DNA of 64,000 bases. Origin: an uncultured Clostridia bacterium. GTDB taxonomy: Bacteria; Bacillota; Clostridia; Lachnospirales; CAG-274. The stretch is from assembly GCA_947628755.1 (NCBI GenBank), contig CANRBC010000002.1:62001-126000 (forward strand). The letters run 5' to 3'. Under the pieces are notes generated by a model. The model had not been told where the DNA came from. It searched no databases and was given only the letters and a program-made list of their open reading frames with translations. The position numbers and the translations under genes are program-made. This document shows, in pieces, positions 60,466 to 64,000 of the stretch (its first letter is position 1; each line of letters begins with the position of its first letter).

Positions 60466-60549
60466 CTGTCGTCAATACCCCAGCCTCCCCTAGCCTTGTG
60501 ATAAAACGCAATGCGTTTTATTGCAGGCGTCGGAGGGGAGGGGGACCAT
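60466..60549 (+). repeat. 84-bp interspersed palindromic repeat, copy 2
   Basis: This is a gap-free match to 396-479. The inner stem AAAACGC/GCGTTTT is perfect here. It sits after spoVAE and ahead of the convergent dockerin gene, where it could act as a transcription barrier. Confidence 0.8.
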
Positions 60550-60616
60550 TTCAAACAATTTTATAACATTTTTAACGCACTTGAAAGACAACAAACCAAA
60601 GTGAGGTTGCTTAATA

Positions 60617-62341
60617 TTATTTATTCTTTAACATATATATAGCATCTAAAATATTCGCTTGTCCGTCATTGTTATAATCTGCCGCTTCTATATCATAATA
60701 TGTTGTATCATTTGCAATACCGCTTATTATTTGCAGCACTATTTTAACGTCTGTATCGTTTATAATTCCGTTTTTGTCAACATCGCCCTTTAAAGTCTGA
60801 TATTCATAAGCGCCTGCGTCTATTGTACCGTTTATTCTGGGGTTGTTGTTAAGGTCGCATTTGCCGATATAGTCATATACTGTTTCGCTGCCAATATCTA
60901 TACCGTAAGAGCCTCTTTTAAGGCTGAAATCCTTGTTGAAATCCGGCTTGCCAAAGGTATCGCTTCCTCCTGTCTGCTTATTGAATTGGGATATACCGTT
61001 TTTACTTTCACCGGCAAATTCAAAGTAAATTTCCTCTTCACCTGCGGGACTGTAATATATATTGTTTCCGAAAGTCACATTAAGCACATACTGAGCCGGC
61101 AAATCTCCTCCTATCATAGGATATTCGTCATTATCCTTATATACAATATTGTTCCGCACGTCGATGCCGTCGCATTTTACAAAGCACAGCTCGCCGTTGT
61201 AGCCGTTTTCGCTTCCTGTGCTGTTGTTTATGACTGTGTTATTATAAATTTTAGTAGCTTTTACATAGCCTGTCTTGTTTTTATCATAGCCTCCTACCCT
61301 TATTCCTCCTGCAGGATTGCCGTAGACAAGATTATTCCTTACTATTATATTTTTAACGGGATAATTGTCTTGTCTTTCCTCAGAGCCTATTTCTATTCCA
61401 TACATATTGTTGTGTGAAATATTGTTTTCAAGAATAATATCCCTTGCACCGTCAACATAAAGTCCCGCACACTCCGCATAGTCGCACACAGAGTTATATA
61501 TTTCATTGCCTGCCGCCACACAATACCTTGGCTGATCGAGGGCAGGAGTTTTACAGTAGCCTGCGTTTCCGTAAAAATCTATGCCTATGTTGGTATTGTC
61601 GTGAACAACGTTGTTTATTATATTTACGTTTTCGGCGTTGCCTGCAACGGAAATTGACTCACACCAGCCTGTTACATTGTTATATACATTGTTGTTTTCT
61701 ATGCAAATGTTATTTATGGAGCTTTCGCTTGTCTTGCCTTCGCCAAGGCAGAGTATGGCGTTGGCTTCGCCTTCTTCATTTTCATTGGGTAGACTTGTAA
61801 CAAGGTCGTGTATATTATTATTCCTTATTATAACGTGGTTTGTATCAGTATCCACAAATATTCCCTGGGCTGTGTCGGCTTCAAAGCCGCCTATATCAAG
61901 ACCTTCTATTCTGATGTAATCACAGCCGTCGGTATTGAGTACAGCTCCGCTTTCATTTGCGGTAAGTACAGGCTTTTCACCGGGATAATTTCTAAGCGTA
62001 ATATATTTTTCTTCCGTTCCGGAATTTGAAAAATAATTTATGCCTGTATATGTTCCGCCGTGTACATATATGGTTTGTCCCGGCTTGGCGGTGTCAAGAG
62101 CCATTTGTATTGTTGCAAAAGGTGAGTTTTCTGTCCCTGTGTTGTCATCATTGCCGTTTTTTGCCACATAAATGGCGTCGGTGACAATTTCATCGCTGCT
62201 GTCCTTGAGTATTTCTTTTATAAAAGCGGCGTCTCCCTTTAATTCTATTTTATCCTTAGGCATAGCGGCGCATACAGATAGGGATGAATATGCAATACAA
62301 AATAAAAACACACTTATTGCCGATATATATTTTTTTCGCAT
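60617..62341 (-). CDS. Secreted right-handed beta-helix protein with a C-terminal dockerin domain
   Basis: The protein of about 574 aa has a signal peptide (MRKKYISAISVFLFCIAYSSLSVCA) and a DUF1565-like entry (SPFATIQMALDTAKPGQTIYVHGGTYTG). A parallel beta-helix with many INNVV, IRNNN and ENNxxxNN rungs follows (about 100-480), the fold of pectate lyase-type polysaccharide enzymes. The last 58 residues form a type I dockerin: two Ca2+ loops, DVDKNGIINDTD and DYNNDGQANILD, each before a helix. Dockerins bind cohesins, so the protein probably docks to a scaffoldin encoded elsewhere. The start at 62341 follows AAAGGAG; catalytic residues cannot be assigned. Confidence 0.85.
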   Translation of the reverse strand: MRKKYISAISVFLFCIAYSSLSVCAAMPKDKIELKGDAAFIKEILKDSSDEIVTDAIYVAKNGNDDNTGTENSPFATIQMALDTAKPGQTIYVHGGTYTGINYFSNSGTEEKYITLRNYPGEKPVLTANESGAVLNTDGCDYIRIEGLDIGGFEADTAQGIFVDTDTNHVIIRNNNIHDLVTSLPNENEEGEANAILCLGEGKTSESSINNICIENNNVYNNVTGWCESISVAGNAENVNIINNVVHDNTNIGIDFYGNAGYCKTPALDQPRYCVAAGNEIYNSVCDYAECAGLYVDGARDIILENNISHNNMYGIEIGSEERQDNYPVKNIIVRNNLVYGNPAGGIRVGGYDKNKTGYVKATKIYNNTVINNSTGSENGYNGELCFVKCDGIDVRNNIVYKDNDEYPMIGGDLPAQYVLNVTFGNNIYYSPAGEEEIYFEFAGESKNGISQFNKQTGGSDTFGKPDFNKDFSLKRGSYGIDIGSETVYDYIGKCDLNNNPRINGTIDAGAYEYQTLKGDVDKNGIINDTDVKIVLQIISGIANDTTYYDIEAADYNNDGQANILDAIYMLKNK

Positions 62342-62371
62342 AGGAATAAGCTCCTTTCCTTTTATATTTTG

Positions 62372-62400
62372 ATTATACTTTATACGTATATCTCTGTCAA
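62372..62400 (-). promoter_or_regulatory. Perfect consensus promoter of the dockerin gene
   Basis: On the minus strand TTGACA (62400-62395), a 17-bp spacer and TATAAT (62377-62372). Both hexamers are perfect. It lies directly after the U-tract of the preceding terminator. Confidence 0.85.
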
Positions 62401-62446
62401 CAAACAAAAAGCTGCAGAAGACTAAAGAGAGAGGGTCTTCTGCAGC
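62401..62446 (-). terminator. Terminator of the tyrosine recombinase gene
   Basis: GCTGCAGAAGAC pairs with GTCTTCTGCAGC (12 bp, perfect). On the minus strand TTTTTGTTTG follows. Confidence 0.85.
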
Positions 62447-62538
62447 CGCGCGCAGGGCTTTATATAAGCCTTGCGTTTATAATAAAATTACAGCAGGCAA
62501 TATGGAACATGAAAAACATATTGCTTTATGCCGTAATT

Positions 62539-63099
62539 TTATAGCATTACTTTATTGAATACAGTATCCTTATCCTCCTGAACGATACCCAGATACCGTT
62601 TTGTAACGGTGTATGAGCTGTGGTTATATATTTCCATAAGCAAGGCAGGAGGAGTTCCCTGCTTCCATGCGTGGTATCCAAAGGTTTTGCGCAGAGAATG
62701 ACAGCTTATATCTCCGCCTATGCCGGAGCCTATTCCTGCGTTTTTAATAAGCATATAGGCATATTCTCTTGTAATATGCTGCCCTCTGCCGTTATCAAAT
62801 ACATATTTCTTTACGGTACAGTTTTTAAGATAAAGCTTTACGGCTGATTTTATCTGTCCGTTAATAAATATCCTTGTGAATTTTCCCGTCTTTTTTTCGT
62901 TGACAAGTATATGGCTCAGTATGTGATTTCTGTTATCCAGAATATCGCTCCATTTAAGCCTTATAATATCGCTTATTCTTAAAGCAGTATTAAGACAAGT
63001 GGTTATAAGCAGATAGTTTCTGTATTCATTTTTTTCAAGATAATAGTTTTTCAGCTTCTGTACATCTCCATAGTCTCTTATTGGGTAAGTAAAGTTCAT
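62539..63099 (-). CDS. Short tyrosine recombinase (FimB/XerC-type catalytic domain)
   Basis: The 186-aa protein consists of little more than the catalytic domain. The active-site set is visible: Arg41 (NTALRISDI), Lys73 (KKTGKF), His134 and Arg137 (CHSLRKTF), His160 (IYNHSS) and the nucleophile Tyr169 (KRYLGI). The N-terminal core-binding domain of Xer enzymes is missing; the size equals that of FimB/FimE-type invertases. CGGAGG precedes the ATG. Immediately upstream lies a promoter enclosed by a 27-bp inverted repeat whose units look like recombinase sites, so DNA inversion is its likely task. Integration of a mobile element is the alternative, but no element genes are nearby. Confidence 0.85.
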   Translation of the reverse strand: MNFTYPIRDYGDVQKLKNYYLEKNEYRNYLLITTCLNTALRISDIIRLKWSDILDNRNHILSHILVNEKKTGKFTRIFINGQIKSAVKLYLKNCTVKKYVFDNGRGQHITREYAYMLIKNAGIGSGIGGDISCHSLRKTFGYHAWKQGTPPALLMEIYNHSSYTVTKRYLGIVQEDKDTVFNKVML

Positions 63100-63122
63100 T
63101 TTCGATACCTCCGTTTACATAT

Positions 63123-63149
63123 ATTTAACACATTATGTAATTGTGTTAA
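63123..63149 (+). repeat. Left inverted repeat of a putative invertible promoter
   Basis: This 27-bp unit is matched in inverse orientation by 63269-63295 (25 of 27). It is itself a dyad, TTTAACACA - 9 bp - TGTGTTAAA, the architecture of a tyrosine recombinase core site with two binding arms and a central crossover region. Confidence 0.75.
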
Positions 63150-63268
63150 ATTGAAATTACCACAAAAATACGCCTTGACAACGTAAATCATTTTATATAT
63201 AATATTATAAGAGCTTAAAACAGTCATTAAATATCTGCATATTTTCTTATGTTTTACATAAACTTCAG
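63150..63268 (+). promoter_or_regulatory. Putative invertible segment carrying a consensus promoter
   Basis: These 119 bp between the inverted repeats hold TTGACA (63175-63180), a 17-bp spacer and TATAAT (63198-63203), perfect and pointing right in this assembly. Rightward transcripts would meet the 63307-63334 hairpin. After inversion the same promoter would face the recombinase gene, whose start is about 25 bp beyond the left repeat. A weaker minus-strand promoter (TTGTCA-16-TAATTT, about 63180-63153) may serve the recombinase in the present orientation. Confidence 0.6.
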
Positions 63269-63295
63269 TTAACACAATTACATATTCTGTTAAAT
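63269..63295 (-). repeat. Right inverted repeat of a putative invertible promoter
   Basis: This is the inverse copy of 63123-63149. The 16-bp stretch TATGTAATTGTGTTAA is identical in both, which includes an 8-bp central region suitable for strand exchange. Confidence 0.75.
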
Positions 63296-63306
63296 GAATT
63301 ATTCTG

Positions 63307-63334
63307 TCCCGCTACCGTTTTGTCGGGATTTTTT
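63307..63334 (+). terminator. Weak hairpin terminator between the inverted repeat and the HAD gene
   Basis: TCCCG pairs with CGGGA across a 12-nt loop, followed by TTTTTTA. It would stop rightward transcripts from the switch promoter. Confidence 0.5.
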
Positions 63335-63403
63335 ATTTTATGTGGATATTTTTGGCATTATGGTGTATAATAATATTCAAATTTATATAAAGGAAATATC
63401 GAT

Positions 63404-64000
63404 ATGAAATACATACTGTTTGATTTGGACGGAACTCTTACAGACCCACAGAAGGGCATTACAAACGCTGTTGCTTATGCTTTAAGGCACTTCGGCATAG
63501 AGACTGAGGATAACTCCTCTCTCAATAAATTTATAGGACCTCCTCTTATATATTCCTTTGTGGAATTTAGCGGATTAAGGGAGGAGCAGGCTAAGGAGGC
63601 TATTAAAAAATACAGGGAATATTTCGCTCCAAAGGGAATATTTGAAAATAAGGTGTACGACGGAGTACCGAATATGCTCCAAAGGCTGAGAGACAGAGGG
63701 GACAAGGTAATACTGGCAACCTCAAAGCCATGGATATATGCCGAGCAAATCCTTGAGCATTTTGATTTGAAAAAATACTTTGACTTTGTATCCGGCAGTG
63801 AAATGAACGGCGACAGGAATTCAAAAGAGGAGGTAATAGCCTACGCTGTGGATAAATACGGCATTGACAAGGACAGAGCCATTATGATAGGCGACAGAAA
63901 GCACGATATTATAGGCGCAAATAAAAATAATATCAAATCCATAGGTGTGCTTTACGGCTATGGAAATATGGAGGAATTTTCAACGGCTTCAGCCGTTGCC
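63404..64000 (+). CDS. HAD-superfamily phosphatase (phosphoglycolate phosphatase-like), 3' truncated by the window end
   Basis: The first 199 residues are visible. HAD motif I is FDLDGTLTDP (residues 5-14), a helical cap (about 15-80) follows, motif II is ILATSKP (Ser/Thr), motif III includes the Lys of NSKEEVI, and motif IV is IMIGDRKHDIIGA. This order fits the Gph/PgmB-like subfamily with a C1 cap. The substrate is unknown. AAAGGAAAT precedes the ATG; TGGATA-17-TATAAT upstream may be its own promoter. The reading frame is open to the last base. Confidence 0.9.
   Translation, partial: MKYILFDLDGTLTDPQKGITNAVAYALRHFGIETEDNSSLNKFIGPPLIYSFVEFSGLREEQAKEAIKKYREYFAPKGIFENKVYDGVPNMLQRLRDRGDKVILATSKPWIYAEQILEHFDLKKYFDFVSGSEMNGDRNSKEEVIAYAVDKYGIDKDRAIMIGDRKHDIIGANKNNIKSIGVLYGYGNMEEFSTASAVA

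Overview
The window is a low-GC Gram-positive chromosome segment from an endospore-forming anaerobe of the Clostridia, probably a gut or rumen member of the Eubacteriales. The evidence is the spoIIIA and spoIIA-sigF-spoVA operons, a pyrophosphate-dependent phosphofructokinase, a dockerin protein, a GH43 glycosidase, SLH-domain proteins, AGA/ATA-rich codon use and strong AGGAGG-type ribosome binding sites. The species cannot be named from this sequence alone.

Layout. 1-6.5 kb: the tail of a rhodanese-domain gene, an intergenic repeat, DAHP synthase (minus), a hybrid histidine kinase, PPi-PFK and a YihY membrane protein. 6.5-15.2 kb: a divergent pair of secreted proteins that share copper-amine-oxidase-N-like domains (one carries a 5'-nucleotidase), a small membrane protein, a GH43 beta-xylosidase-like enzyme, purK-purE and an XRE regulator. 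15.2-25.3 kb: smc-ftsY, a small P-loop protein, and a second, diverged type II topoisomerase gene pair. 25.3-26.2 kb: an ORF-free stretch with its own promoter and terminator. 26.2-34.3 kb: a lipoprotein and two SLH proteins in one operon, then a polar amino-acid ABC transporter on the minus strand. 34.4-49.3 kb: tRNA-Arg, spoIIIAA-AH (with a very short spoIIIAF), then asp23-nusB-xseAB-ispA-dxs-tlyA-nadK-argR-recN, a lipoprotein and two tRNA-Lys genes. 49.5-55.8 kb: a repetitive secreted protein with a 46-codon companion gene, mgtE, and a lexA-exonuclease pair. 56-60.4 kb: spoIIAA-AB-sigF-spoVAA-AB-AC-AD-AE. 60.4-64 kb: a dockerin beta-helix protein, a short tyrosine recombinase beside an inverted-repeat-flanked consensus promoter, and the start of a HAD phosphatase.

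Three signals stand out. First, three copies of a 240-243 bp non-coding element (11073-11312, 15184-15426, 52257-52497) each sit between two copies of a locus-specific rho-independent terminator. This looks like a small mobile element that inserts at terminators and duplicates the 22-32 bp hairpin as its target site. Two internal stems change sequence between copies yet stay paired, which suggests a selected RNA or single-stranded DNA structure. Second, a 27-bp inverted repeat (25/27 matches) flanks a perfect TTGACA-17-TATAAT promoter next to a 186-aa FimB-sized recombinase; this is a candidate self-inverting promoter switch. Third, the 25.39-26.08 kb region looks like an intact transcription unit of about 690 nt with no translatable ORF, a candidate large structured RNA.

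Most core genes are called from strong family motifs. The secreted, small and non-coding features are less certain and are marked so.
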